A stretch of 64,000 nt of DNA from Bacteroidota bacterium (GCA_018266395.1 JAFEAM010000034.1:1-64000); one strand, 5' to 3'; positions 43,352 to 53,685 are shown, counted from the first letter of the stretch. A program made the numbers and translations. The notes: a model not told the origin generated them from the sequence alone.

Positions 43352-43441
43352 GGTAGCATAATTGGTCCGGCCAAAACAATCTAACCGTAACCATTTTGCT
43401 CACCATACCAAGAATCAGACCGACGCAGAAAAGATTGAATT

Positions 43442-45892
43442 TTACTCGTGCTTAAGCGAATCCACCGGATTGGACTGGGCAGCCTGTATGCTTTGATAAC
43501 CCATAGTGAACATCGCCAGAAGAAATGAAAGTATTCCTGCCTGCAGATAAATGGTCGCACCGACATCAGCCCTGTAGGCATATTGCTGAAGGTACATGTG
43601 AATGGCGATGGCTGCAAGGGGAACAGCCAGAGCAAAACCGGTGAGCACAAGTCGTCCGAAACTAGCTGACAGAAGCAGCACGATTTGTTGTACAGAGGCT
43701 CCCATCACTTTGCGAATGCCTATTTCTTTGGTCCTTTGCTCAGCCGTATAGGCAGTAAGTGCGAACAGTCCCAGTGAGGCGATAATAATGGCCAGCATGG
43801 TAAAGAGAACAAATATCTCACCCAGCTTCTTTTCTCCATTGAACATCTTCTCAAAGTCTTCGTCAAGAAAAGCATAGATGAAGGGTTCACCAGGGGCAAT
43901 TTTGTTCCATGAAGCTTTAAGCGCTTCGATCACATCCCTGGTCTTGTCTGTGGTGTACCGGAAGGTGATGGAGTTACCCATGTTTCCGAGAAACAGGCCC
44001 AATGGCGTAACCCCCTGACGCAGTGATTCAAAGTTGAAATCCTTTATTACGCCAATGATGGTGTAAGATTCTAGGCGGTTCGGGTCCTGCGATCCGTCGG
44101 GGTTCTCGTGAAAAAGACTGAGTTTCTGTCCAATCGGATCAGGGCCCACTCCCAGTTGCGAAAGAGCAGCCTCATTGATGATCACCGCCGATGAGTCAGA
44201 CGGAAAGTCCCTTGAAAAATCCCTTCCGCTGATTACTTGCATGCCTAGCGTGGACACGTAATCGCGATCTACCATCCATTTCTCAATGTTTACGGAATTT
44301 TCCGGAAGAGGAGTTGCGCCGTATTTCCAAATCAACGGAGACTGACGCGCCGCAAAGGGTCCGGGCAGAAAAGATGTAATGGTGGCCCCCTGGATCATCG
44401 GATTGGCAAGCATCTCCTCTTTGAATGTCGTCAGCCGGTTTCCTGCATTCTGCACAACCTTCATGCGGATTAACTGTTCTTTATTAAAGCCGAGGTCTGC
44501 CTGCCTCATATAGTTCACCTGCGTGTAGAGTGCAAGCGTGGCAATTGTCAGAAATATTGAAATCGTAAACTGAAATATTACGAGTCCGCTATGAAAAAAA
44601 GACGAAACGCCGGATGTAGTAACTTTCCCTTTGAGGACCTGGGATGGGTTAAAAGCCGAGATGACAAATCCTGGGTAGACGCCAGCCATTAGTCCCACCA
44701 GTACGGCTGCAACCAGAAGCCCGGTGACTAACGGCAAGCTGTTATAGGGCACTGACAAATGAAGACCGGTGAGGGCATTAAACAAGGGCAATGCAATTTC
44801 GGTAATGCCCAGTGCGATCAGGAAGGAGAAGAGGCTGAGTATAACGGACTCCATAAGAAACTGCATCGTAAGGCTTGTACGTGATGAGCCCATGACCTTG
44901 CGAACGCCAATTTCGCGTGCCCTTTTTGCCGAACGAGCCGTTGCGAGGTTCATGAAATTGATGCAGGCGATAAGCAGGATGAAGATACCGATGGCTCCAA
45001 AAATCCAGACATACTTGATGTCGCCGTTGCCTTCCAGCTCATTGCGCAAATGAGAATACAAGTGGATGTCGGTCAGTGGTCTTACATGAATGGTCAGGTG
45101 ATTTCTTGGGGTCTTTTGAAACTCATCCATGAAACTTTGACCAAGGACCGAGGCGGCATATGGCATCAGGTGTTTGTTGACCAGTGAAGGCAATTTCGCT
45201 TCAAGCTCAGCCTGGTCCGTACCTGGCTTCAGCAACAGGTATGTGTTATATGGTCCGCCAATCCAGTTTCCGCTCCTGGCTTCTTCAAGGCCCTCCATTG
45301 AAAGGAAGATTTTGAAATGGAAATGGCTGTTATCCGGAAGGTCCTTGATTACTCCGGTGATAGTGTAAAGGGTGCTGTTGTCCTTTAGCAATGTTTTTCC
45401 CAAGGCAGATTCATTAGGAAAATACCTGGCGGCACAGGACTCCGTTATCACCATGGTATTGGGATGTGTCAACGCCTCCATGGGACTTCCTTCTACGAAA
45501 TGAAAGGTGAAAACCCGGAATATGCCGTTGTCGGCATAGACCGTATGAGGTTCAACCAGATTCTCGGCATCTTTCCTGAATTGAAATGATCCCAGGTCAC
45601 GGAACCTGGCAGCAGCCTCCACCTCCGGATATTCTTTCATAATGACCTCCGCCATCGGGGGCGTTACGGCTGCATTGTAGGTGTGGGTCTTTTCAAAGAA
45701 TACCTCCCAGTCAAGTCTTACAATACGGTCTGCATTTTCATGAAAGCGATCATAACTCAACTCATTCCTTATAAAGAGGAAAATCACAAGACAGGCTGTA
45801 ATTCCTGTGGTCAGCCCAATGATATTTATTAAGGTGTAGAAGCGGTTCTTCTTGAGATGCCTGACAGCGATAGTGAAGTAATTGCGTATCAT
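43442..45892 (-). CDS. FtsX/MacB-type ABC transporter permease
   Basis: 816 residues from the ATG at 45892 (MIRNYFTIAVRHLKKNRFYT), the standard beginning of this family; an in-frame ATG at 45955 adds 21 residues. Two FtsX units with MacB-type periplasmic domains are present, with RSAKRAREIGVRKVMGSS and QRTKEIGIRKVMGASVQQ after the respective helices. Unlike the permease at 11393 it has no prefix domain and no coupled PadR. The ATPase partner is not encoded nearby. Confidence 0.92.
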   Translation of the reverse strand: MIRNYFTIAVRHLKKNRFYTLINIIGLTTGITACLVIFLFIRNELSYDRFHENADRIVRLDWEVFFEKTHTYNAAVTPPMAEVIMKEYPEVEAAARFRDLGSFQFRKDAENLVEPHTVYADNGIFRVFTFHFVEGSPMEALTHPNTMVITESCAARYFPNESALGKTLLKDNSTLYTITGVIKDLPDNSHFHFKIFLSMEGLEEARSGNWIGGPYNTYLLLKPGTDQAELEAKLPSLVNKHLMPYAASVLGQSFMDEFQKTPRNHLTIHVRPLTDIHLYSHLRNELEGNGDIKYVWIFGAIGIFILLIACINFMNLATARSAKRAREIGVRKVMGSSRTSLTMQFLMESVILSLFSFLIALGITEIALPLFNALTGLHLSVPYNSLPLVTGLLVAAVLVGLMAGVYPGFVISAFNPSQVLKGKVTTSGVSSFFHSGLVIFQFTISIFLTIATLALYTQVNYMRQADLGFNKEQLIRMKVVQNAGNRLTTFKEEMLANPMIQGATITSFLPGPFAARQSPLIWKYGATPLPENSVNIEKWMVDRDYVSTLGMQVISGRDFSRDFPSDSSAVIINEAALSQLGVGPDPIGQKLSLFHENPDGSQDPNRLESYTIIGVIKDFNFESLRQGVTPLGLFLGNMGNSITFRYTTDKTRDVIEALKASWNKIAPGEPFIYAFLDEDFEKMFNGEKKLGEIFVLFTMLAIIIASLGLFALTAYTAEQRTKEIGIRKVMGASVQQIVLLLSASFGRLVLTGFALAVPLAAIAIHMYLQQYAYRADVGATIYLQAGILSFLLAMFTMGYQSIQAAQSNPVDSLKHE

Positions 45893-46101
45893 AAAAGAAG
45901 GGATAGGCAGACAGATTCTTTTCAAAGAAGATGCCAGTGCAAATTTGACCTGCACATGCCCAATTCAAGATGATAAATGTCAGACCTGTTCAATTATCGA
46001 ATATGACGTTCCATTAACGAACAGTTGAGTCGCTGGAAAGAGTGCCAAACATAACGTGTCAGTTAAGCAGCCGGTCGGTTAAATTGATTCAGGAAAGCAG
46101 C

Positions 46102-47208
46102 CTACAGCCTCGCCTCTTCGATGGCCTTGATCACATTCATCATCCCCTTCTCCAGCTTTTCGGTTTTATCCCAGCTGTAGCCGATGCGCATGTAACGCTC
46201 ATCCTGTTCAAACCAGTGACCCTTTCCGACATAGGTTGCATACTTGTTGAGGAGGATGCCATGGAAACGGGCCGAATCAAAACTAATCTCCTTCCTGATT
46301 CTGGGAAAGCAAACACACCCGCCCTGCGGCTCCACCCACTCCAGGAGTTTCTGCCGGGACATGAAGCCTTTCAGAATATGGAAGTTCCGCCGGATTGCAG
46401 CCGTGTTGGGAGTGAAGAGTTTATCCTTCCTTAACAGATATTGATAAGCCACCTCTTCGTCCAGCACGGAGTTTGTGATGCAAATTTGTTCTTTGGCTGC
46501 CAGAAATGTTTCCATGAGTGCTTTGTCCCTGCATTGAATCCAGCCAATGCGGATTCCGGGAAGACCGTAGGACTTGGACATCGAAGAAATGCTGATCGCT
46601 TTTTCTGAAATGGATGCGGCGACAGGGAGCCTTTTCACAAAGCACATGTCGCGATAGGTCTCGTCAAATAGAAGGAAGACGTTTTTTCTTTCTGCAAGTG
46701 CGATAATCTCCATCAGCTTCTCTTCATCGATCATGACGCCCGTGGGATTGTGCGGGTAAGTGAGACTGATGAATTTAGTAGCAGGTGTGATCAGCTTTTC
46801 CAGTTCGCCCACTTCAAAACCAAAGTTCGTTTCGAATCGCAGATCAAGGTAAGTGATGTCGGCGCCGATCGTCCTGGGCGTCTCAATGTTGGTGGCATAG
46901 TTGGGCCTGGCGACAACCAACTGGCCGTTCTTTTCCAGCAATGATGTGGCAACAATAAATAAAGCCGTGGCAGCTCCTGACGTGATGAGAATATCTTCTG
47001 CATCAAGACCAGCCTCCGCTGCTACAAGCTCCCGCAAGGCAGGCTTCCCTTTGTGGTCACCATAAAGCAAGAGTTGATCGCCCAGGTCGATGCCCAGATC
47101 GCTAAGTCGCTGATCAGTGAATGAACTTTCTGACAGATTGCAGTCGATCTTGTCATAACCAAAGCCTTCAGGTGCCTCGATTTCAATGGGCATTCGTTTG
47201 TAACGCAT
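46102..47208 (-). CDS. PLP-dependent class I/II aminotransferase
   Basis: 368 residues. Fold type I enzyme with the cofactor Lys K212 in SSMSKSYGLPGIRIGW, N154 in YPHNPTGVM and D182 in LLFDETY. The N-terminal arm is short, as in the aspartate/histidinol-phosphate-like branch, so the amino-acid substrate is open. It faces away from an amino-acid transporter gene (156 bp between starts) next to an isopenicillin-N-synthase-like oxygenase, which hints at a joint amino-acid pathway. Confidence 0.9.
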   Translation of the reverse strand: MRYKRMPIEIEAPEGFGYDKIDCNLSESSFTDQRLSDLGIDLGDQLLLYGDHKGKPALRELVAAEAGLDAEDILITSGAATALFIVATSLLEKNGQLVVARPNYATNIETPRTIGADITYLDLRFETNFGFEVGELEKLITPATKFISLTYPHNPTGVMIDEEKLMEIIALAERKNVFLLFDETYRDMCFVKRLPVAASISEKAISISSMSKSYGLPGIRIGWIQCRDKALMETFLAAKEQICITNSVLDEEVAYQYLLRKDKLFTPNTAAIRRNFHILKGFMSRQKLLEWVEPQGGCVCFPRIRKEISFDSARFHGILLNKYATYVGKGHWFEQDERYMRIGYSWDKTEKLEKGMMNVIKAIEEARL

Positions 47209-47364
47209 GATGATCAGTTCTTTAATTCAACAATGACACCGTGTTGCCATAATCAAAACCAAAATTAAGAAAGCCGGATAGAAACAGCCCTGCTTCAAAT
47301 ACATCTGCACAATCGTTAACTTACTCCCTTTGGCCAACCCGCAATCTGTCCAACCTCAGAAGTC

Positions 47365-48663
47365 TTGAAAGAAACGCTTTTCTCATCGCGTATAGCAGCC
47401 ATACTCACCTTGCTGGGTGTGGCGATCGGATTGGGTAATGTATGGCGGTTCCCGTACATGATGGGCCGGTACGGCGGAAGCGCTTTCCTAATTATCTACC
47501 TTGTGCTTACCCTGTTGTTTGCATTTCCCGCCCTGATTGCCGAAATGACCCTTGGACGAATGAGCAGGAAGGGAACGATCCATTCCTTGCAGGCGGGGTT
47601 TGGGCCTGTGGCAGGAAAGTGGACGGGTTACTTTCTGCTCTGTGTTGTGACCATAGCCGGTTCCTATTATGCGGTTGTCGTGTCGAATGTGTTCTTTACT
47701 TCCTTCTTCGCCCTGGTTCCGGGATTCAATCATGATAATGACTCTACGTACACCTCTCTACTGGCCAACGGTTGGCTGCAATATGCTATTACCCTTGGGC
47801 TGATTGTCTTGTCTTTGCTGCTGATTTGGCTTGGTCTCATAGCAGGCATCGAGAGGGTGAGTAAGCGGTTCATGCCTGTGTTTTTTGTTGCGCTGATTTA
47901 TATGATCGTTCATGCGCTCACCCTGCCTGGTGCCGTCGACAAGTTCGTTCAGTTTCTGCAACCGGACTTTCATCTGTTGGGCCCTCGCGAAATGTTTGCC
48001 GCACTTGGTCAGGCATTTTTCTCCGTCGGGCTGGGCGGAACCTTTGTAGTGGTTTATGCCGGATTCCTGGGACCCCGGGAGAAAATACCCGGCATTGCGC
48101 TTTACACTGCGTTCGGCGATGCAAGCGCTTCGCTGCTTTTCAGTCTTTTTCTGATTCCTTCCATGCTTGTTTTTGGTCTTGATATGACCGAAGGGCCCAG
48201 GCTTATCTTTCACACCTTTCCTCAGTTGTTTGCTGCCATACCAGGCGGACGATTTGTGGGGCCTCTTTTTCTCCTTTCCATTTCTATCGTGGCCTTTCTT
48301 TCACTGGTGGCGGCATATGAAGTTCCGTTCATGAGCCTCTCCCACCAATGGCCTCAGACCGGAAGAACCAAACTCCTGATAATGATCGGAACCGTTCAGG
48401 CTATATTGGCTTTGCCCAGCGCTGTTTTTCCTTCCGTGATAGGCTACCTGGATCTGATTTTTGGATCAGGCATGCAGGTGCTGGGGAGCGCACTTTGTGT
48501 TTTCTGCCTGACCTGGGGAATGAGACGCGAGCAAGTATTGGAACACATGTTTAACGGTCAGCCTCCCGCCTGGCCTCATAGGGTAATTTTCTTCTGGATA
48601 CGATGGATCATACCATTGGCACTACTGTCTGTCCTCGGGTCCTATGTCTATGAGGTGATTTGA
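47365..48663 (+). CDS. Sodium-dependent neurotransmitter-symporter-family (NSS) transporter
   Basis: 432 residues from a TTG start at 47365, the only position that keeps the family N-terminus. Helix 1 reads GVAIGLGNVWRFPYMMGRYGG, the NSS signature with the unwound Na+/amino-acid site, as in LeuT. About 11 membrane helices are seen, typical of bacterial members. It imports an amino acid or derivative with Na+. Followed by the oxygenase gene after 97 bp on the same strand. Confidence 0.93.
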   Translation: MKETLFSSRIAAILTLLGVAIGLGNVWRFPYMMGRYGGSAFLIIYLVLTLLFAFPALIAEMTLGRMSRKGTIHSLQAGFGPVAGKWTGYFLLCVVTIAGSYYAVVVSNVFFTSFFALVPGFNHDNDSTYTSLLANGWLQYAITLGLIVLSLLLIWLGLIAGIERVSKRFMPVFFVALIYMIVHALTLPGAVDKFVQFLQPDFHLLGPREMFAALGQAFFSVGLGGTFVVVYAGFLGPREKIPGIALYTAFGDASASLLFSLFLIPSMLVFGLDMTEGPRLIFHTFPQLFAAIPGGRFVGPLFLLSISIVAFLSLVAAYEVPFMSLSHQWPQTGRTKLLIMIGTVQAILALPSAVFPSVIGYLDLIFGSGMQVLGSALCVFCLTWGMRREQVLEHMFNGQPPAWPHRVIFFWIRWIIPLALLSVLGSYVYEVI

Positions 48664-48760
48664 CGTAATTCACTTAACTTTTCCATCTTACCATTACCAT
48701 CATAACGGGAAAAGGGAGGTGTACGCTGGAACTTGAAATGACAACAACAAAGCGATAAAC

Positions 48761-49843
48761 ATGGCACAGGAGAAAGGAATCGAAGCGCTCAACCAGGAAT
48801 TCAAGCGCTATGAGCAGGTGAAGAAAGACCAGTCTTATCATCTTTCCGAGAAATCGGAAGAAGATCTGTTCGATGACCAATATGTCATCCGGACATGTGA
48901 CATGGGGTTGTACTTCCACGGGGGTGAAGAGGGCAGGCAGGCTTTTGCACAGCAGCTCGGCGAGGCCATGAAGGGTATCGGCTTTGCCATTCTTACCAAC
49001 CACGGCGTAGACCCTGCGTTGTATGACGATGCTGAGAAGAAGACCGCTGAATTGTTTGAGACCACCACACGTGAGGAGCGGATGAAGTACCACGCGCAGC
49101 GTTTCGGATCGGTGAATCAAGGCTACTTTCCGATGAAGGAAACCACCATCATTCATCCCGACCTGGTGGAAGGCTGGGTATTTTGCCGCAGGGCCTTTAA
49201 TCTGGATGGCAAAGGAGACTATAAAGAATCAGACTTCTGGCCCCGGCCAGGTTACGAACCGTTCTTCAGGAAGCTGGTGATCGAGCACGAGAAACTCATT
49301 CTCCCCATCATGGAAAGCATACTCGTTTTTCTGGGTTGTGACCCACATCTATACGACAAGAAATTCACTGGCACCAATTTTGGCTTCAGGCTAAATTACT
49401 ATCCGGCTCTAACGAAGGCTGACGAGGCCACCGGCGGCGGGCGCATGCTGGGACACGAGGATGTGGATTTCTTTACCATCCTCCCTGCCCAGTCAGTTGA
49501 CGGCTTGCAGGTGCTTAACCGTGAGAATATGAAATGGATACGACTCAACGCGCCAAAAGGAAGCATTGTACTTAACACCGGTGATTACATGCAACGGGTT
49601 ACCAACGACATCCTGCCATCCACAACCCACCGTGTAAGTAAGCCCCGTAACCGTTCCCTTTACGGTAAGCCCCGCATCAGTTTTCCCATGGCTGTTTATG
49701 TTTGGGAAGAAGAAATTCTCGAAGTGCTCCCCAATACCGGCATCCCCAGGTATGAACCGATCCGAGCCGAGACGTTCCATACAAGGATTACCAGCAAATA
49801 TTATGGCGATGATTACGCCAAGGAAGTAAAGAACAACAGTTAG
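48761..49843 (+). CDS. Isopenicillin N synthase-like 2-oxoglutarate/Fe(II) oxygenase
   Basis: 360 residues. The N-terminal DIOX_N-like part (GIGFAILTNHGVD, HAQRFGSVNQGYFP) is followed by the double-stranded beta-helix with iron ligands H232 and D234 (GHEDVDFFT) and H290 (TTHRVSKP), and with R305 (PRISF) for the co-substrate. Members hydroxylate or cyclise amino acids and small molecules. The substrate is unknown; the upstream amino-acid transporter suggests an amino-acid derivative. Confidence 0.92.
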   Translation: MAQEKGIEALNQEFKRYEQVKKDQSYHLSEKSEEDLFDDQYVIRTCDMGLYFHGGEEGRQAFAQQLGEAMKGIGFAILTNHGVDPALYDDAEKKTAELFETTTREERMKYHAQRFGSVNQGYFPMKETTIIHPDLVEGWVFCRRAFNLDGKGDYKESDFWPRPGYEPFFRKLVIEHEKLILPIMESILVFLGCDPHLYDKKFTGTNFGFRLNYYPALTKADEATGGGRMLGHEDVDFFTILPAQSVDGLQVLNRENMKWIRLNAPKGSIVLNTGDYMQRVTNDILPSTTHRVSKPRNRSLYGKPRISFPMAVYVWEEEILEVLPNTGIPRYEPIRAETFHTRITSKYYGDDYAKEVKNNS

Positions 49844-50029
49844 CAGTGCCTGGTGGGTGAAGTGACCGCTTGTCAAAGAGGTCAGGAAATGTGTGCATCC
49901 TGCATTCAGGACAATTGAAGCCCCGTTATTCAGTCAGGGTTGTGACGCATCTGCTTTATCCATACTTTGTGCACCTTGCACCCGGAAAATAATGACCAGC
50001 TCCGGCATTCGGACAGGGCTCCATTCAAC

Positions 50030-51268
50030 ATGCGCACCAAACGCTACCATCTCATCCTCATCCTGGGTTTGCTTTCCACCATCGGGCCATTTTCGATAGA
50101 CATGTATCTGCCCGCGTTTCCTGCAATAGCGCTGGGCCTTCATACAACCACTGCCAAGGTGATGCTTTCATTCTCCAGTTTTTTTATTGGCATTTCTGTC
50201 GGGCAACTGATCTATGGTCCGCTGCTGGAGCGGTATGGCCGGAAGAAGCCATTGTATATAGGCCTGGTTATCTACTTCGCGGCTTCTGCAGGATGTGCCC
50301 TCGCCAATTCCGTAAATGCGCTGATTGCATTCCGCCTCCTTCAGGCATTGGGAGGTTGCGCCGGTATGGTGGCTTCCAGGGCTATCGTCCGCGATTTGTT
50401 TGAAGTAAAAGACAGCGCCAAAATCTTCTCGTTGCTCATGCTTGTCGTGGCGGTTTCACCGATCATCGCTCCTACCGTTGGGGGCTATGTAACAGCCTTT
50501 TTAGGATGGCGGTATGTCTTCCTCATGCTCATATTGGTCACCATGATGATTCTCGTTGGCGTTCATTTCCTGCTTCCGGAAAGCAAGACGCCGGATACCA
50601 ACCATTCCTTGCGTCCTTCTTCGATTGCGAAAAACTATTGGAACATTCTCATCCAGCCCCAGTTCTACGTCTTTACCTTGACCGGATCGATAGCAGCGTC
50701 AGGATTATATGCTTATATCAGCGGGTCTCCTCATGTCTTCATAGAGCTATTCAAGGTAACCGAAGAGGAATATGGATGGATCTTTGCACTGCTGGCGCTT
50801 GGAGTGATAACCGCAAGCCAGGTGAACACCTTGGCGCTCAGACGGTATTCAAGCGAACAACTCATTGTCTATGCACTGTCATTTCAGAGCGTTGTGGGTG
50901 TTACGCTGCTGGCCCTTACCTATAGCGGATGGATCGGATTGCACATGACCGGCGTCCTTATCTTCCTGTTCCTTTGCTGCCAGGGTTTTATTTTCCCCAA
51001 TGCGTCGGCGCTCACGCTCGCGTCTTTTGGTCATAGCGCAGGTAATGCTTCCGCGCTAATGGGCGCAGTGCAGATGGGCATTGGAGCGTCTGTTTCGGGC
51101 TTGGTCAGTTTTATGCAGAATGATACGGCATTGCCTATGGTCGGCACCATGGCATGCTGTTCATTGATCGCCTTTACCATTATTTTTATTGGCAGAAGGA
51201 CGGCTGTCAAACAGCCCAGCCTGGAAGAAATAGAAGAAGAAGACGTGGAAATGGTGAGCGGGTTATAA
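50030..51268 (+). CDS. Bcr/CflA family drug-resistance MFS transporter
   Basis: 412 residues from the ATG at 50030; an in-frame ATG at 49967 adds a polar 21-residue stretch. Twelve membrane helices, with the Bcr/CflA landmarks GPFSIDMYLPAFPAI in helix 1, GQLIYGPLLERYGRKKPL (motif A) and ALGGCAGMVASRAIVRDLF. Proton-driven exporter of drugs or amino-acid-like compounds. It stands 186 bp after the oxygenase gene and directly before the ABM-domain gene. Confidence 0.93.
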   Translation: MRTKRYHLILILGLLSTIGPFSIDMYLPAFPAIALGLHTTTAKVMLSFSSFFIGISVGQLIYGPLLERYGRKKPLYIGLVIYFAASAGCALANSVNALIAFRLLQALGGCAGMVASRAIVRDLFEVKDSAKIFSLLMLVVAVSPIIAPTVGGYVTAFLGWRYVFLMLILVTMMILVGVHFLLPESKTPDTNHSLRPSSIAKNYWNILIQPQFYVFTLTGSIAASGLYAYISGSPHVFIELFKVTEEEYGWIFALLALGVITASQVNTLALRRYSSEQLIVYALSFQSVVGVTLLALTYSGWIGLHMTGVLIFLFLCCQGFIFPNASALTLASFGHSAGNASALMGAVQMGIGASVSGLVSFMQNDTALPMVGTMACCSLIAFTIIFIGRRTAVKQPSLEEIEEEDVEMVSGL

Positions 51269-51276
51269 GCAGTGCC

Positions 51277-51720
51277 ATGAAGAAACACCCATCCAGAAGG
51301 AATTTTATGAAGCAATCCGCTGTACTGTCATCTGCACTGATGATGGGCGGAAGTCAAATGTTGTTCGCGTATGATAAGAAAACTCCAATGAATACACCTG
51401 CAAATGATTCACCGGTGATACGACTGGCCCGGCTTCAGATCGATGCGTCACAATTGGACAAGTATAAGGCCGCATTAAGGGAAGAAGTCGAAGCATCTGT
51501 CCGTGTGGAACCAGGCGTTCTCACCCTGTATGCTGTCCAGGACAAGAATCATCCTGATCGCGTTGTGGTCTTCGAAATTTATGCAAACCAGGCTGCCTAT
51601 GATTCACACATCCAGACGCCGCATTTTAAGAAGTACAAGGATGCAACCCAGTCGATGGTCAAATCGTTGGAGCTGAATGAAATGGTAGCTGTTGCATTGA
51701 AATCACAGAATCAGAAATGA
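51277..51720 (+). CDS. Exported ABM-domain (antibiotic biosynthesis monooxygenase-like) protein
   Basis: 147 residues from the ATG at 51277, 8 bp after the MFS stop. The N-terminus KHPSRRNFMKQSAVLSSALMMGG is Tat-like (RRNFMK). The ABM fold follows (~50-140): IRLARLQIDASQLDKYKAALREEVEASVRVEPG, VVFEIYANQAAYDSHIQTPHFKKY. Such proteins are quinol or polyketide monooxygenases without cofactor, or simple dimeric binding proteins. Probably co-transcribed with the exporter. Confidence 0.85.
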   Translation: MKKHPSRRNFMKQSAVLSSALMMGGSQMLFAYDKKTPMNTPANDSPVIRLARLQIDASQLDKYKAALREEVEASVRVEPGVLTLYAVQDKNHPDRVVVFEIYANQAAYDSHIQTPHFKKYKDATQSMVKSLELNEMVAVALKSQNQK

Positions 51721-51767
51721 AGATTCCTAAGTAAGGTGCAAAGCAGGACATCAAAAAAAATCAATAC

Positions 51768-52433
51768 ATGTTTATAGGACACTTCGCTCTTGGTATGGGC
51801 GCCAAGGCTGCCAAACCGCAGCTTTCCCTCGGCACATACTTTCTTGCAGTTCAGTTCGTGGACCTTCTCTGGCCTACTCTACTCCTCTTCAACCTGGAGC
51901 AGGTGGCCATTGTGCCAGGCATCACCGAAATGACTCCGCTGGATTTCATCAGCTATCCTTATACCCATAGTCTCCTGATGGCGGTCACATGGTCAGCACT
52001 GGGATTCATCCTCATCTACCTGATAAAGAAAGATGTCAGTCTTGCCTTTATTATTGCGGCCTGCGTGGGAAGTCACTGGTTTCTGGATTTCCTCACCCAC
52101 CGACCCGATCTGCCTTTAACTATAGGCGGTGCTACCAAGGCGGGACTTGGCCTTTGGAATCATAAGATGGCCACCATCATCCTGGAAACCTCCATGTTTG
52201 TACTTGGAGTTTATTGGTACCAACGGGTTACAGCTGCGACCGACAATACAGGAAAGTACGGATTCTGGGGCCTTGTGACTTTTATGCTTTTGATCCACAT
52301 CGGGAATATCATGGGGCCTCCTCCTCCAAATGTCGCAGCTATTGCATGGGCTGGACACCTGCAGTGGCTATTCGTTGTCTGGGCATACTGGGTGGACAAG
52401 CACAGAGGTACCAGGGAAGTGATACATGCTTAG
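51768..52433 (+). CDS. Integral membrane protein, YdjM/DUF457-like metal-dependent hydrolase fold
   Basis: 221 residues with about six membrane segments. Conserved polar sites occur in the positions seen in the membrane-bound YdjM-like hydrolases: GHFALGMGAK at the N-terminus, YPYTHSLL and SHWFLDFLTHRPD. The catalytic role in that family is not well established. It follows the ABM gene by 47 bp but may belong to a separate transcript. Confidence 0.7.
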   Translation: MFIGHFALGMGAKAAKPQLSLGTYFLAVQFVDLLWPTLLLFNLEQVAIVPGITEMTPLDFISYPYTHSLLMAVTWSALGFILIYLIKKDVSLAFIIAACVGSHWFLDFLTHRPDLPLTIGGATKAGLGLWNHKMATIILETSMFVLGVYWYQRVTAATDNTGKYGFWGLVTFMLLIHIGNIMGPPPPNVAAIAWAGHLQWLFVVWAYWVDKHRGTREVIHA

Positions 52434-52593
52434 CGGAGTTGATTCAAATCCACTTGTATCGGATTAGATTGGCGACTCATACGGTAAGATCGATGATGGA
52501 GCATTGAAAACCGCTTTTGGGTGTCTGCCATTCACTCACCAGCCACAGGTCTAATTAAGGGCTGATAACCACAATCCTTATTAACTTCAGGAT

Positions 52594-53685
52594 ATGCTTT
52601 ACCTAAGTGGTGTCGGCCTTGCCATTTTTCTGCTTTTGCTTTTGATAGCCAAGGATAAGAAAGTGCAATCCGACTGGGTATTGGCATGCTGGCTGTTGGT
52701 CATGGCCATTCATCTTCTCCTATTCAGTTTTGAGCAGAGCGGCATTTACCCTGAATTGCTGGGCGCCGCTTTGCCATTTCCACTTTTGCACGGCCCCCTA
52801 CTTTATATATACACCCGTTCCCTCACCCGTTATCATTCTCTTTCCTATTACCAGCTTTTGCATTTTCTTCCTGCAACCCTGGTGGTCCTGTATATGATCC
52901 CATTTTTTGGCATTCCTACCGAAGAAAAGATCGAGGTATTCAGAAACAATGGCGCCGGCTACGAAAATTTCAACCTGATCAGGCACGTCGCCGTTATGAC
53001 ATCAGGCATTTTATATGTGATCCTTTCCACAATCGCACTCATGCGGCATCGGGCGCGGATAGCGAGCCTGTATTCCAACACCGAAAAGGTCAACCTGCTG
53101 TGGCTTCAATACATGATCTTTTGGATCGCGGCCATTTGGCTTTTTGTGCTCACCCACATTGATGAGCTGGTATTCGGTGCAGCTGTTCTGTTTGTGGGAT
53201 TCATAGGATATTTTGGAATAAGGCAGATGGGAATATTTAATAATCCGTCGCCTGAAGAAAAGGGTCTGACTGCCGTGGGAGAAACAGACGCCGTTTCCAC
53301 TCTGGAAAAACCCAAGTACCAGAAGTCTGGGCTTTCTGCGGAGGCTGCCGAAAAGATTCACAAGGGGCTGACCCAGGTTATGCATGATGAGAAGCTGTTT
53401 ACCCAAAGTGATCTTTCTCTTGCAGATCTGGCAACCCGACTAAATACGCCAGCCAACCATCTTTCCCAGGTCATCAACGAGAGGGAAGGCAAGAATTTCT
53501 ATGACTACGTTAACAACCTTCGCATCCAGGAATTCATAAGAGTCACAGGCAGTCCTGAAAGCCAGAAGTACACCTTGCAGGCCCTTGCTGAAGAAGCTGG
53601 GTTCAGTTCAAAGTCCTCTTTTAACCGGCACTTCAGGAAAGTTACCGGTAAGTCCCCTTCAGAATATTTGCAAACCAAGGGCTAG
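52594..53685 (+). CDS. AraC family regulator with N-terminal seven-helix membrane domain
   Basis: 363 residues. About seven hydrophobic helices occupy residues 1-215, the 7TM-sensor form common in Bacteroidota. The C-terminal two helix-turn-helix units (~260-360) are LADLATRLNTPANHLSQVIN and LQALAEEAGFSSKSSFNRHFRKVTGKSP. It reads a membrane signal directly and activates transcription; the likely target is the lipoprotein hydrolase gene downstream, but nothing proves it. Confidence 0.93.
   Translation: MLYLSGVGLAIFLLLLLIAKDKKVQSDWVLACWLLVMAIHLLLFSFEQSGIYPELLGAALPFPLLHGPLLYIYTRSLTRYHSLSYYQLLHFLPATLVVLYMIPFFGIPTEEKIEVFRNNGAGYENFNLIRHVAVMTSGILYVILSTIALMRHRARIASLYSNTEKVNLLWLQYMIFWIAAIWLFVLTHIDELVFGAAVLFVGFIGYFGIRQMGIFNNPSPEEKGLTAVGETDAVSTLEKPKYQKSGLSAEAAEKIHKGLTQVMHDEKLFTQSDLSLADLATRLNTPANHLSQVINEREGKNFYDYVNNLRIQEFIRVTGSPESQKYTLQALAEEAGFSSKSSFNRHFRKVTGKSPSEYLQTKG

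Noticed and set aside
48678-48714. CTTTTCC..GGAAAAG hairpin after the NSS transporter as a terminator.
   Set aside because: Only a 7-bp AT-rich stem with a 23-base loop and no T-run; likely chance.
50030-51720. Antibiotic biosynthesis cluster on the strength of the ABM domain name.
   Set aside because: ABM-fold proteins are often simple stress or quinol enzymes; without a synthase the label alone is not evidence.
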